From: Musa acuminata AAA Group | Taxonomy: Eukaryota; Streptophyta; Magnoliopsida; Zingiberales; Musaceae | Direction: 5' to 3' | DNA length: 64,000 bases | Assembly (NCBI RefSeq): GCF_036884655.1 | Contig: NC_088340.1 | Coordinates: 2,495,001-2,559,000 of the forward strand | Shown: piece by piece, positions 37,963 through 50,900 of the stretch | Layout of the letters: every line of letters begins with the position of its first letter | How positions within the stretch are numbered: the first letter of the stretch is position 1 | The notes under the pieces: generated by a model | The model's database searches: none | The model's input: the letters and a program-made list of their open reading frames with translations, nothing else | Told to the model about the DNA's origin: nothing | Position numbers and translations under genes: made by a program

Positions 37963-38800
37963 CATCTCCACACGTTCGGTGCCATGGCTTTGTTTTGATT
38001 CAGTTGTTTTGGTCTTCTTTTGAATGGAGTTGTGATATATTGTTTAAATGGGGGTTTTGCCTCCTGTATTCTGAGATCTTGCTATCCTTCAGATTTTGTT
38101 CTTTGTCACGCGTCTAGAATAGCTCTGCATTCAATGTGCTTAGCTCCATTTGCCACGCACATTTCGCATCTTTCAGCTAGTGCCCACCCTACCTTGTCAT
38201 GCACACAGAACCCAAAATCTGCAATAGAAGAATTGGGTGTAAATGAGCCATCGCAGCTATATATCTTAACCTCTTCTTCTTCCTCCAACGCTTCCATCCT
38301 TTCCATCTCTCACTGAGCAATCTCCTTGTAGTTCTCTTGCAGCTGGCAATAGTCTTTTGTATACGCCATCACCCTGTATCATATGTTAGTAGAAGAGAAC
38401 AAATTGTTTTTAAAGTGGGCTTCATTCCTATTCGATCATAACATCCAATGGGAAATTTGGAAAGGTGCTCGCCTTCTTCTAATCACGCCCCTTGGTGTCA
38501 GCGATCAATGGTACCAAATTGCATGTTAAATCTCTGTTTCAGTAGTTTTCAGTGTTGCATTGCCTCTATATAATTAAAGATAATGTTGTGATGAGTCTTC
38601 ATATAGTTTAAAATCGAACACACATCCACGAAGCAAGGAGCCTGAGTACAAATCCATCTATCCTTGGCCGAATTGGATTGGTGGAATAGTCCTTGAGACA
38701 CCGTCATGGGTTTCCGAGGGGGAAGGAACCGAATCGGATGGGTGCCTCCCCGGATCTTCTCTTCCATCACCCCACGAGATTGGGGTCAGCGGAGAATCCA
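37963..38800. other. Intergenic between AGP pseudogene and fimbrin
   Basis: Contains the former 3' region of the pseudogene and the proximal promoter of fimbrin. No further coding sequence recognised. Confidence 0.5.
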
Positions 38801-38804
38801 AAGG

Positions 38805-38811
38805 TATATAA
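38805..38811 (+). promoter_or_regulatory. Likely TATA box of fimbrin
   Basis: TATATAA lies about 365 bases upstream of the ATG at 39173. It would give a leader of roughly 330 bases unless a leader intron is spliced out. Confidence 0.5.
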
Positions 38812-39172
38812 GAAAGAAGGAACTTCGAGCACAGAGTACGGAGAAACCCCAGAGAAAAGTTCCAAAGTCGCAGTTTTGCGGGTTGTAATTTTCACTTTCG
38901 GCCAAATCTTCGACTCCCACAGGTCCGCTTCCGCCCTCTATCTAGATCGGTTTAGTGGGTTATGAGTTAATATCTAGGTCTCGACTCCTGCTTTAACTAT
39001 GACTATTAGGTTTGTTTCGAGGAAAGTTGTCACTTTTCCCGTTTGAGATTGGTAAATTTTGTGCTCTCTTGTGTGATTTGGACTTGAGTCGGCTCCAAGA
39101 TCGGAGATTTTGGTTGCGCTTTGGTCGGAGAGAGTCGTAGAATCTGAAAGAAGTTCATTTGATCGAGAAAGA

Positions 39173-42100
39173 ATGTTGGGGTATGGTGGTGTTCTCGTCG
39201 CTGATCCCTGGCTCCAAAACCAATTCACTCAGGTGGAGCTTCGACGCCTCAGGTCTAAGGTAAGCGATCCCTGAGACGGGAAATGTGCCTTCTTTTTCCT
39301 CTAGTTTGATCCATTTTCAAGCTGCTTCTTGATTTGAGAACTCTGTTGCTGATTCTGCGGCTGCATTGGCTTCCTTAGTTTGTTTCGGCAAAAAGGGAGA
39401 TGGGTCATGTGACAGTCAACGTGTTGCCTCCACTGATGGGAAAGCTTAAGGGCCTGAATCAGGTGGTCATGGAACCAGAGATTGCTAATTTCTTAGCCGA
39501 ATCCTACCCGGATACCAACCGTGAGGTAGACTTCGAATTGTTCCTTCAGGTAATTCAGATCCATGAATCCCAAGTTATTATTCTTCTTCTTTGGTCGATC
39601 GTAATTTGTCTTTGAGGGGGCAGAGGCAGGTCTCACTGTGATGAAACTGATGCATTGGACAGGTGTATTTGGATCTTAAAGCAAAGGTAGCACCCAAATC
39701 AAGCAGTGTGAAGGGCTGCTGGTCATTCTTGAAGGCAACCACGACCACACACTTGCACACTATAAATGAATCAGAGAAGGCGTCTTATGTTGCACACATC
39801 AACAACTATCTTGGAGAAGACCCATTCTTGCAAAAGTATCTGCCACTGGATCCAGCAACAAATGATCTGTTCAATCTTGTTAAAGATGGAGTTCTTCTAT
39901 GGTAGGTTGTTATCATTCACTTATTGAGCATGAAATATTGAATGAGATAATTGACTCATTAATTTATTGAGATTGAACCATTGATCCAAAATTCTTAAGT
40001 TTAAACTAATAATAGGTCATCCATGAGATTGTTATAAGTCAATCCAAGTCTTTCTCCACTTTTGATATAGGACTAAACCCCATATGCTTAAAGCTTAAGT
40101 TAATAATAGTACACTCATAAGACCCTCTCTATGCCGATGTTAAGACAACTTTGATACTATATGTCACTCTACCAATGTCCAATGCCATCTACTCAAGCCG
40201 ACTTTGATACCATTTATTATGACCCGATTCAACAAGCCTCAACAATTGGCCTAAATATTTAAAATCAAATTAAGAATAGGGCACCCATGAGAGTTTTATT
40301 AGTCAATCCTGATTTTTACCCAATTTCGATATAGGACTAAAATGGAGTATTATATCTAAGTTTTCATATTTAACTTCAGGAAACACAAATATATACATGT
40401 AAGCAAGGCAGATCTATGTTGTTGAGTTATTTCAAAAACTTATGTTACCTATGTTATATATGATTTTTACTAAGAACATTTTTCATGTTGGCAGCTGTTT
40501 CTAACAAAAGCTTTCTTATCTGATATATTTTATTTTCGTAATTTTCTTCAGTAAATTAATCAATGCTGCCGTTCCGGGGACTATAGATGAGAGAGCAATC
40601 AATACCAAACAAGGACTTAACCATTGGGAGAGGAATGAGAATCACACTCTTTGCTTGAATTCTGCAAAGGCTATTGGGTGCATTGTAGTTAATATTGGAA
40701 CTCAGGACTTAATAGAAGGGAGAGTAAGTAGATTATTTTCCATTCAATATAAGCTACCTTTTATTGGAGTTTGTTTTTTTTTTCTTTATCAGCATTTATG
40801 AAGAAAAAATTGGCTGTTTTGTCAAACTTATTTGTTGGTGAGCTTTATGTCTCTTCTTGCTTGTCTTGCTGTATGAGGAACACCAACTGAAGAAGGTTTA
40901 AAAATGATTATTTAAAGTTTGTCCCTGTATTCTGTCATACTTAAAAATGAATAGAATTATCACTCTTTAAATTGCAGACACCTTACATCATTGTTTAGTG
41001 CACTTTAACTATTGAAGCATCTTAACAAAGGTTGATTGGATTATGAAAAAGCTCATTGTGTGCTTGTCAGCGGAAAATTTTCATGTCTTAAAGGATGATT
41101 TAAATCCTGCAATTAATATATTGAAGAAAGTAGTTGAACCATCCATAGGTTTTGTTTCGCTTTGTCCACTGTCTCTGTGGGATGATTTTCTGAATATTTT
41201 TTGTATCTATTGTTTTTCAATTTACATATGTTACTTTCTACCAACTAATCTGCGGTGCAGTTCTAATAGTGAGATTGAAGAAGTTTTGTTTTCATGCAGC
41301 CTCATTTGGTGCTTGGGTTGATATTTCAGATCATAAAGGTACGTACCGAACATGTTTGCTGTGATGCTCCAGAATTCCCACGTCTGGAGTTTTGGTGGTG
41401 GATAACAAATATATAGAGCTAGATTTATCTGCTACCACTGAATTGGACTTAAACATTTTGGATCACATGTTCTTCAGCCAATTATATCCAAGTTATTAGG
41501 TCAGTAAGTCAATTGGGCTCGGTCATGACATTGCAATATGTTTACGTATAGTTCATTGCTAAAATGAGGTACTCTAGGAATATCACGTGGCTTTGAACTT
41601 GGTGGTTTATTGAGTTAGGTTAGTTCTTTTTTCTGAAAAGATATGACTTGCAAGTTGCAACGATGACCATAATTTGAGAAGTCCGAACTCCAAAGAATCA
41701 TAACTTTTCCGGTTATCGTGTATCAGATAAAACTTTTGGCAGATCTTAACCTCAAGAAGACACCTCAGCTCATGGAGTTGGTTGATGACAACAAGGTCAA
41801 GTAATAGACAGCCTTTTTTTTATACTCTCTTTTGATGTTTTAAAGCAAATGATAAAGCATAGATAAACTACTTCCAATCTGGTATTCTTTATTTATAGGA
41901 TGTGGAGGAACTAATGAGCCTAGCGCCAGAAAAGATGTTGCTAAAATGGATGAATTTTCATCTCAAGAGAGCAGGCTACAAAAAAACTGTGACAAATTTT
42001 TCTTCAGATGTGAAGGTACATGCTAATTGTACGCATTATATAAGATTCTAATTTTCTGATCAATTTTTTCGCATCATGTCGGAACTGCTAGCAAAGAATT

Positions 42101-45100
42101 AAACTTCACAGCAAGGTTTGCAGTTTCAGTTACAGGACCTGTGCTGGTCCATGGCTGGACTAGTATGGGCCTGGTCCATTCCGATGTATTATGTGTTAGT
42201 ACACTGGAATGTACCGCCAACTGTTGGGGGAGGGAGAGAAGGAAGTGGAAGAAGGAAGAAGAGCAAGAAAAAAGCAAGGAAAAGAAGCAGGAAGAAAGGG
42301 AGGAGGAGGATGATGAGGAGGAGGAAGAAGGAAAAAAAAGAAAGAAAAAGACGACGTGTATCTAGCAAGTGGTGAGCGGCGAGGGACGACAGATGCAGGC
42401 GATGGCAAGCGCAGACAATAACTTAGTATTTTATTATTATTATTTTTATAATTAAAACGATCCAGTCAGAGGCCTTCCCACCCAGTTTGCTGGATTACAA
42501 TTCAGTAATTCAGTTTACTGGACTACTTAGACATTTGTAATATTGGGCCACAAGATTTTAGGTTCATTAATTTAATGATTATTCTATTTTATCTTGTCAA
42601 GTTAAATGGTATCACAGTGAATCTAGTTCTAGTCTTTACAAGAGGGCTCAGTTCGGAAAAGACTATCTATGAATGGGACTAAATCCACATCATGATATGA
42701 TATGGAGTCATTATTCGATTGAGCACAATTCTAAGTCTTGGATTTTGGGTTTTGACAATGGTGTCAAGCCTTTGCATGGAGGAAATTGTGAAAGTCTGAA
42801 TGGTTCAACATCAGAAGTAGGTGGATGATTATGATAATATTAGAGTTAGATAAACTTATCAATTTAAGTCACATAATACTAGGCTAGTTGTTAATGAATT
42901 ATTTTTCCATCAAGTGGGATCTCGGCAATTGCACTTACATAAATGAAAACTTAGGTCTTTGACAACTGGTTTTTATATACTGTTATTCTCTTTCTCTATA
43001 ATTTATCCATAATTTATTTGAACTCTAATGCTCCTTGAGCTTATCTAATTTATAGGATGGGAGGGCCTATGCTTACCTTCTTGACGCCCTTGCCCCTGAG
43101 CTTTCACAAACTTTGGATATTAAAGATCGTAATGAAAGGGCAAAACAAGTTATTGAACAAGCTGAGATGCTGGGTTGCGAAAGATACTTGAGTCCAAAAG
43201 ACATTGTTGAAGGCTCTCCCAACTTGAACCTTGCATTTGTTGCACAAATATTTCAGCATAAGTTAGAACTTGCAGCTGCTTTTCTATTAACCTATGCTTC
43301 TTTTAGGATGCTGCATGCCAATTATGTGTTCTATGCAGGAATGGTTTATCCTCTGACAATAAATATATATCTTTATCACAAACAATGCCTGGTGACATCC
43401 AAGTTTCTCGGGAAGAAAGAGCTTTTCAATTATGGATCAACAGTCTTGGAATTGTTACATATGTTAACAATTTGTTTGAGGATATCAGGAATGGGTAAGA
43501 GCTCTGAAATAAAAGATGATTTACTCGCTTGGTTTCCTTATTAATATAAAGATATTTGCAGATGGGTTCTTTTGGAAGCACTTGACAAAGTGTCTCCAGG
43601 ATCAGTTAATTGGAGGCAGGCAACAAAGCCTCCAATTAAGATGCCCTTTAGAAAAGTTGAAAACTGCAACCAAGTTATAAAGGTTGGGAAGCGGTTGAAC
43701 TTTTCACTAGTAAATGTTGCTGGCAGTGACATTGTGCAAGGAAATAAAAAGCTTATTCTTGGTGAGTTGTTTTTATTTCAAGACCTTTAGCACTTGTGTT
43801 TTGTTCCATTTAGTTAATTTTCTTGTTATACTTGTTTTACATATTTCTCTTATCTTGCCTGTATTTTCTATATCTTTTCCAACCTAGTTAGAATGTGGCA
43901 TATGGCATGCGACTAATAAAAAAGGTCCATTTGGAGATTTGACAAAAATTTGAAAACTGGTTCCTATGTCCTAAGCACCTTATTTCTATCCAGCGTAAAT
44001 TAAGGGAGTAACTTGTTGAAAACCTTAAGGATAATCCACAAATGGAAAGTTCTACCTTATTGGTTGCAGTTCAAGGTCATGCAACTGTTTGTTCAACTGT
44101 CTCAAAGTTTCCTAGAATCAGAGAGATTTCTAGAAGCATAAAAAAATAATGAAATATGTTATGAAAAGACATTAATCTCAACAGCACAACTACATGCTGA
44201 TTCACCAAATCCTTTTATTTAATACAGTGCCAGTCATGCCTAATGCATGATGAAGTAAAGCTAATCTTCCTTGAAGAATATTTTATCACTGACCTATCTA
44301 ACATGCATTGTTAAATTCATGAGAATTCTAACTTACGACTATTGATTAATTAATTCAATGATCCACTTTTTGCAAGTTGCTATACTACTAGACTACTAGT
44401 TTGGAACATTATTTCACAGCCTCATATCCTTGTACTTTCTTCTCTAATGTTTCCAATTTTTTGTGGCACACCATGATGTTAATTGACAAATGATAAGCCT
44501 TGGAACCATGACAAGGTACTTTTTGGTTTGAGTCACAGAAACAACTCTCTGCTTGTAGGAATAAAGTTGTACCAATATTTTAACTCTCCTCAGGCCCCAC
44601 ACTGGCAGAAACCTTGTGCACTAAACTGTCCTCATATTGATTGGTGACATGAACATGACAACGACACCGTCAGCTATGCGTTGCTAGCAATGCAGTTTTT
44701 AAGAGGATGACAAAGAGGGAGCAATGCACCAAGAAGGCCGAAGATCATTTACGGAAGTGCTGCTACAAGGAAACAATAAAGAAAAGCCCTTTCTTGCGAA
44801 TCTTACAACTGTTTTATTCTTTTTGAAATGATTAATTCTATGGTTTACTTGGCTAAAATTTGCAGCAAACTACTAAAATGTAAAAGAAAAAGCTCATTCC
44901 AAAAGGTTATACCTGTTTAGTACTAGAGGGATCTCGTTGCCATTTCCTTTGTTGAAATGTAGGTGCCATCCAGGATGGAATCAACGTGGCTGAATCTGAA
45001 CTCCATTTTTTTTTTGGTGTTTTTGGCTGTTCCACACCATGAAATGAAAAAGGAAGAAAGAAACACCAAAAGATGGCTCTACTAATAATAAGCATATTAA

Positions 45101-46789
45101 GCTAGAAAAAATTGTTTGTTTGGTTTATAGGCTTTTGAGGTTGCTTTATAACATGGCTGCAGATTTGTCTACAATATGTACAGTTTCTTTCAAACGCTTT
45201 GCATATAGGAAAAGGTTTTATGAATTTTCATGTGGACAACCCCTGTTTAGTCTATATGAGTATGCTAAATTAATTTTTAATTTCTTGGACATAATTTTTC
45301 ATGCATGGAGGTCAAGAAAGTGATTCCAATACTTTTGATGTGGTAAACTCCTACTTATGCCTTTTAGTTAACAATAGATGTTCTCCCATTTTACTTGTGT
45401 TTTTGCTGCAAGAGTAGATGTCCTTTGTTTTGTTTTTCTTTTTGCTGCAGTTGCTTTTATCATAATCTGCACTGGCAGATTGCAGATGACTAGCTTGTCG
45501 GAACTTCCATTTCCCTGAGTAATGATCAACAAAACATTTCAAAACGAACCTTGTCTGTCTACCAGTATCACTATCGTTAATGAACTTTTTTTTATCATAT
45601 TAACTATGAAATGAGATGTCTCTCTTACATATAAAGTTTGTTGATCAGCTGTCAGCCTGTTTTGATAATTTGGGCAAGTTTGTTTGAATTCCTTTTTCCT
45701 AAAATCAAAACAACACACAAGACCCCTTCATTGTGCATTTTTCAGCTTATCTGTGGCAGCTAATGCGTTTCAACAGTCTTCAACTTCTAAAGAACTTGAG
45801 ATTTCACACCCGAGGAAAAGAAATATCAGATGCTGGTATCTTAGATTGGGCCAACAATAAAGTCAAGGAATCAGGCAGAACTTCTCAAATGGAGAGTTTC
45901 AAGGTACCGTCAAGTCTCAATACATCTTGCGTGGATAGCAAGCTGTTTAGATAATGCACTCTTATTTCTCTTCTCTTTTTTTATTTCCTTTTAGGATAAA
46001 AATTTGTCAAGTGGAATATTTTTCCTTGAGCTTCTTAGTGCTGTGGAGCCGAGGGTGGTAAACTGGAAGCTCGTTACACGGGGTGTAAATGGTATCATTA
46101 CTAATTAGTAACCAAATTTAAGATATGTTTATTATGTGATTTTTGAATATTTGGGAATTGGCCTTGGGACAAAAAGTTTATGAATATTTGGGAAGAATCA
46201 CATCTTCTTTATTGAAAATGTTCTAATCATATGTTGCCCCACTTTAATGCTAACATCCTGCTGCAGATGAGGAAAAGATGTTGAATGCTACATACATTAT
46301 CAGTGTAGCGAGAAAGCTTGGATGTTCTGTATTTTTGTTGCCTGAGGATATCATTGAGGTAAAATCAGCTTATTTAAGATATTCTTTTGGGATTGCTACT
46401 TTCATATTTGCATGTTGTCGTTTGCAGACCTGGTAGATTAAATGAACTGTTAATAGCTCCATGTAGATCTTCCTTTCTCTAGTTTACTAGAATCGGCACA
46501 TAGTTTAAAATCACGTAATCTTCTTGACCCAATCTGCTTTCAATGCGCTGTCATCTTAGTTTGTTTGGTAGACCTGATATCATTCATGGGAATGAACAGA
46601 GTAGTAGCTGCAACTGTCTAAGTGCAATACCCTACGAAGGAGTCACCACGAAGCCAATGTCTTTTATCTCTAAATTGGATGTTTACTGTTGCATGGTATG
46701 GCTTATGACAGGTAAACCAGAAGATGATCCTTGCCCTTACTGCCAGCATCATGTATTGGAGTCTGGGGAAGCCTAGAGGAAACTCTTAA
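39173..46789 (+). CDS. FIM: Fimbrin (plastin-type actin-bundling protein)
   Basis: Fourteen exons: 39173-39259, 39379-39549, 39663-39901, 40552-40723, 41300-41338, 41727-41795, 41899-42015, 43056-43261, 43339-43494, 43562-43761, 45746-45903, 45995-46091, 46267-46358, 46712-46789. All phases close and give 626 residues. The N-terminal region ([20 protein letters not shown]) is the EF-hand-like part of plant fimbrins. Four calponin-homology domains follow, at roughly 123-240, 265-370, 390-500 and 515-620. Clear markers are [52 protein letters not shown] and [20 protein letters not shown]. Two actin-binding modules cross-link filaments into bundles in the cytoplasm (pollen tubes, root hairs, dividing cells). 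The protein stops after [13 protein letters not shown]; the acidic tail usual in the family lies downstream behind stop codons. Intron 10 is about 2 kb, and introns 3 and 7 carry repeat insertions. Confidence 0.96.
39940..40350. repeat. Degenerate repeat units in fimbrin intron 3
   Basis: Two related segments (about 39985-40075 and 40255-40350) share the order TTAATAATAG-like, then C(A/C)CATGAGA, then AGTCAATCC, then CGATATAGGACTAAA-like. A third partial copy lies between them, and ACTTTGATAC(C/T)AT occurs twice. Related text is found at 58545-58935, so this looks like an interspersed, transposon-derived family. Confidence 0.5.
42117..42420. mobile_element. Probable insertion with long polypurine tract in fimbrin intron 7
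   Basis: Within the 1040-bp intron 7 a compositionally foreign block appears. A GC-richer part with several GGTCCA-type motifs is followed by about 125 bases almost free of pyrimidines on the plus strand (42227-42352), then GACGACGTGTATC and a GC-rich end. Intron sequence on both sides is AT-rich. It resembles non-autonomous elements with purine-rich cores, but no terminal repeats or target-site duplication could be fixed by eye, so the class is unknown. Confidence 0.4.
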
Positions 46790-46942
46790 CAGGCGAGTCT
46801 CCAGCTAAAGTTTCGGGAGCTGTCGGCTGATGATGGTGAAGATGGAAGTACTGTTGCACGGAGCAATTGAGACCTGACAATTGATGATGCTGCCTCTGAA
46901 ACCTCACAGACAGAAAATGGCAATGGAATCAATGGAGAGTGA
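46790..46942 (+). pseudogene. Decayed C-terminal tail coding sequence of fimbrin
   Basis: Downstream of the fimbrin stop at 46787-46789 the same frame still reads DDGEDGSTVARSN, a TGA at 46868-46870, and then DLTIDDAASETSQTENGNGINGE to a TGA at 46940. Plant fimbrins commonly end with an acidic tail containing a TIDDAASDT-like motif. The tail has therefore been separated from the protein by at least two stops. Confidence 0.6.
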
Positions 46943-47952
46943 TTTTGTTTACATATTAATAGAGTAGAAGTCTGGTAGGTAATATCTATATTTTTCTCTA
47001 GATTACTGTCGATAGTCTATGCTTTTGCTTTTTCTACTTCTGACTTTTCGATAGGGTGGAGAGACAATAAAGAAAGATTTAGGCTTGAAATGCATTTGTA
47101 GGTTTCTTTTTTTGAAGTAGTTGTTCTTTGATAATTCGTGTTCTTTTCTGAACAATGAAGGAAAAAAAAAATGTGTTCTTTTTTGAAGGAATATATCTTG
47201 GCATGCAATATTGGTATTGGATTATGTTACTTATGATTTATCTTGTAAACATAGTATTTATTGGATTACAAAACAAGATTGAGTTTACTTTAGAGGTTAC
47301 CTAAATAAGTTGTGTTAACCACAATGTAGTATTGGCCTTAATTTTACATTTCCAGTTTATGATTTCAGCCTTGTTCTTGCCTCACAAAAAAAGGAAAAAA
47401 GTCATAATCCGAAGAAAGAACTGATTTTGGCTATTGAAGAGGAGTAAACCAGAAACAACACCCTAACAGCAGACAAAAAATTATTTTGAGAGAAGCAATT
47501 GCAGAGATGATTTCATCAGAAGTTAGATTTCTTTTTTCCTTTTGACAGCCAAAAATAATATTTACTACATATCAGGTGGTTGATAAATTAGAGTTCCCCA
47601 CTGTGGCTGACGACTGAAATCTAATACAGGGCACACAGCAAATTTACTTTCTTGCTCATGGTACACTATGCTTCAGATACACAAGCACAAAGTGCCGGGA
47701 TTTGGCACACTATCAATGGGTGCAGACAATACATTCACACACTGCATGGAGCACTTACTACAATCTAGTTAAACGAGAAGTGCAAACAATCCCATTTCTC
47801 ATTTCCTTCTTTTTCTTAATCTTATTATGCCCTCAAATAAAAGAAAATAAGAGAACATAATTCTAGAACCATGGTTTATCTTACACTTTGACAACAAACA
47901 AAATGAGAAGAAAAAAATCCACTCATTTGGGATTCTGATGATACAACACAAG
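46943..47952. other. Convergent 3' flanks of fimbrin and the ankyrin-BTB gene
   Basis: AT-rich spacer between two genes pointing toward each other. It should contain both 3' untranslated regions. No extra gene recognised. Confidence 0.5.
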
Positions 47953-50900
47953 TTACACCCTGGGGGATGCCTGATCAAAATGCTTCCTTTCTATTGGATC
48001 ACTGTGAACTTCGTTATCCTCTCGTTCTGCTACGAGCATAAGCACTTCTAGTCGCTTGTCAAATAAAGCTGCACTTTCGTCTCTCTTGTCAAGCTCTGCT
48101 GCTTCGGCCTCCAACCATTTCTCTCGCAAATCATCGAGAAGGTTGCCCTGATCAGAGTTACCTGTAGAACCTGGAGCGCTGGGGCGAGTAGTCCTCAAAG
48201 AGGAGTCTCCAGATGGTGGTGGGAAAGTCAAAAGCATGGCCCGAAACTCACGGGTGTCAGCAAAAGTCTCAAAATTACAAGCAATGACATCTAGGCAATA
48301 TTCTCTTATCTTCAAAACACCATACCTGCATCACATGAGAGACCAGCCTTAGAATATATAAACATTAAGAAATAGAAATTTCATCTCGACTCTAATTTGG
48401 ACTTCTACGAATAACAAAAAAATTTGGATACAAGGAATTGATAATCATATCCGATGGATAACAATGTTGAGCACTAACAAAAGTTCCAACGTAAAGGGAA
48501 CCTAGCAGAAAAAATTAACAGAGCACATTCAATACCATCAGGGCCTAGCAATATCAAATCAACTTTTGCTAAAGGCACACTAATGGATAGGTGGATAAAT
48601 GAATATACATGTTCAATTTATCTGGCAACAAAAGTTTAACATTGGCAAAGAGAAGTAACTTTCTCAATGAAAACCTTCATATTTACTGGCAATAAAAATT
48701 CAACATCCACAAAGATAAGGAACTTTCTCATCAAAACAACATCATGATATATCACTAAATTGTTATCCGGATTAAATATAACATAAGAAATTCTTCAGGG
48801 CACCCTTTATCAAGCATGTCTGTCATAATTTGTAACAGCAGCAAACTTGATTTCCTTTTCGCATTACACTAAAATTCTGGTCTTCTCTTCTTAGGGAACA
48901 TTGGACGTCACAATTACTGTTGATAAGTGAACATATCAATTAACTTTTGACTTTATGCTAACCTTTCTACTATCTTATCTGTACCAGAGGACCCATATCT
49001 GGATTTCTTGGAGGAAGAAATGAAAATATAATAAGATGTCATATCACTAAGGCTTCTCAGAAGAATGATAATATATTTTATGTCACAGTCATGAAGTGTA
49101 TGGCTGATGATATCTATTGTGTGATATCGACCCAGTTGGGACACTTCTAGATCTGTCTAAAGTTAAATGAACTTGATCTTGAAATCGAAATTATAAATCT
49201 TGCATCTCCTTTCATGAGCCATGGCTAATCATGTGCACTTTGTGACACCTGCCAAGAAGGATGCTTCATAGCCAATTAAAGTCAGTGATCATGCAAGGAA
49301 ATTAATGTATTTACTTGATTAACAAAAAGTGGGTATTAGAGTCACATAGATAGGCACAAGCTTTGACTGGATGAACAGGCATGGAAGTCAGGGGACATCC
49401 ATCACAAAATAATGCTAAAATAGAAGAGACCGTACATGTCTGATAATATCAGCCAGTGACAAAGTTCAGCAGGTGAGACCAGCTCTAGGTGTGGTAACAG
49501 CACATCTGCAACAGCACGTTTAAGAGGGAATAACAAGTATCTTGAAGCAGCATCAAATATTTCTTCAGCCTGTACAATTATTCAGAATTAAGAATTGAGA
49601 AGAAACCTAAACACTTTACGCCTCATTTTGTCTTACAAATTGTAAGTGTAGTACCTGATCAGGTTCCATATCTTTCAAGCCATCTGTGTACCTAAGTTTT
49701 ATAAGATGTGTTAGAAGCAAGAAAGATCTGAATTAAAGAAACCAACAAAGCTACAGCAATTTGCATGCCTACATATACTCAATCATCTTCTCAAAGGCCT
49801 CTGTACTTAAGTCATGCTCTTCAAGAAATGGAAGGGTGAAACTTGACAGCTCATTATTCCCATCAAGGAAATCTGTCATCCGAGACAACCTCGCCCTGAA
49901 ATATTCTGATCTGGAGGCCAGGATTACCTGGTGACACCTGTAGATCCTTCTACCAACTTTTATACAAATGTCAGCTAGATCATTGCTCGGCTGGCTCATC
50001 TGTATCTCATGTCTGTCAACACTATCCTTGTTTCGCCCACAAGAGTTGGCAAGAGAAACCTGCAGAATGCGGTGTAGAGCAAAAGGAAGCCGATCCTGCT
50101 CCGGCAGGGAGAGACCTTGCAAGATGAACCTTTTTTGAGAATTATCAACATCCTTTAATGATTTATACTCTGCATATCTTTGATGAATCAATTCTTTCTG
50201 TAAGATATTTTGCAATTCATCACACTTGCAAGCTCTGCATGTGCGAGCAAGATCCTCCATGTCATCAACTGCAACCTCGAGTCTATCCGAGTAGAAGAAG
50301 TGAATAAGACTGTACAAAGCATGATAAGACAATTTTTGGCTTGAGAATCTCACTTCCTTTCTGTCCTTCCAATCTGTCTCAAATTTCTTTTTGAAGAATG
50401 GTGACCGAGCACTTAAGACAACCCGATGAGCTTCAATTGGTTTTCCATCAACATAGAATGTAATATCTGGGGGAAAGGGACTAGAAGTGCATCCATCACT
50501 CAGTGGTAAGTAACCTATTCACCCAGTAGTAAACTTGTTAGTGTCATTCAAACTAGTACCTAAGGTTTTGAAAATTATAAATAAATGTACACAAAATACT
50601 GACATCTGATTATATGGTGTTATATTCTCTAATGCCAGTTGATACTACATTACATACATCTTATTCTCAAAATCGGAGGCTAATTTAACATTCTTGTTCC
50701 TGAATGTGGTACATTTCAAGGTACCTAAATTTTGGCAGTTTGCAAATCACTAGTCACTAGATAGTTGCACCTTACTTAATATCCATAAAAAAGGCTACAA
50801 CATCATTATAAAGAGGATATGTGGCCATATCATGAAATTTGGAACTGTTCCTTCTCTAATATAAGTTGGATCTGGTCAGCAATGTCTAAAAATTCTAAAG

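Noticed and set aside
42118..42375. Lys/Arg-rich frames in fimbrin intron 7
   Set aside because: Translation of the polypurine tract; fimbrin exons 7 and 8 join in phase across it.
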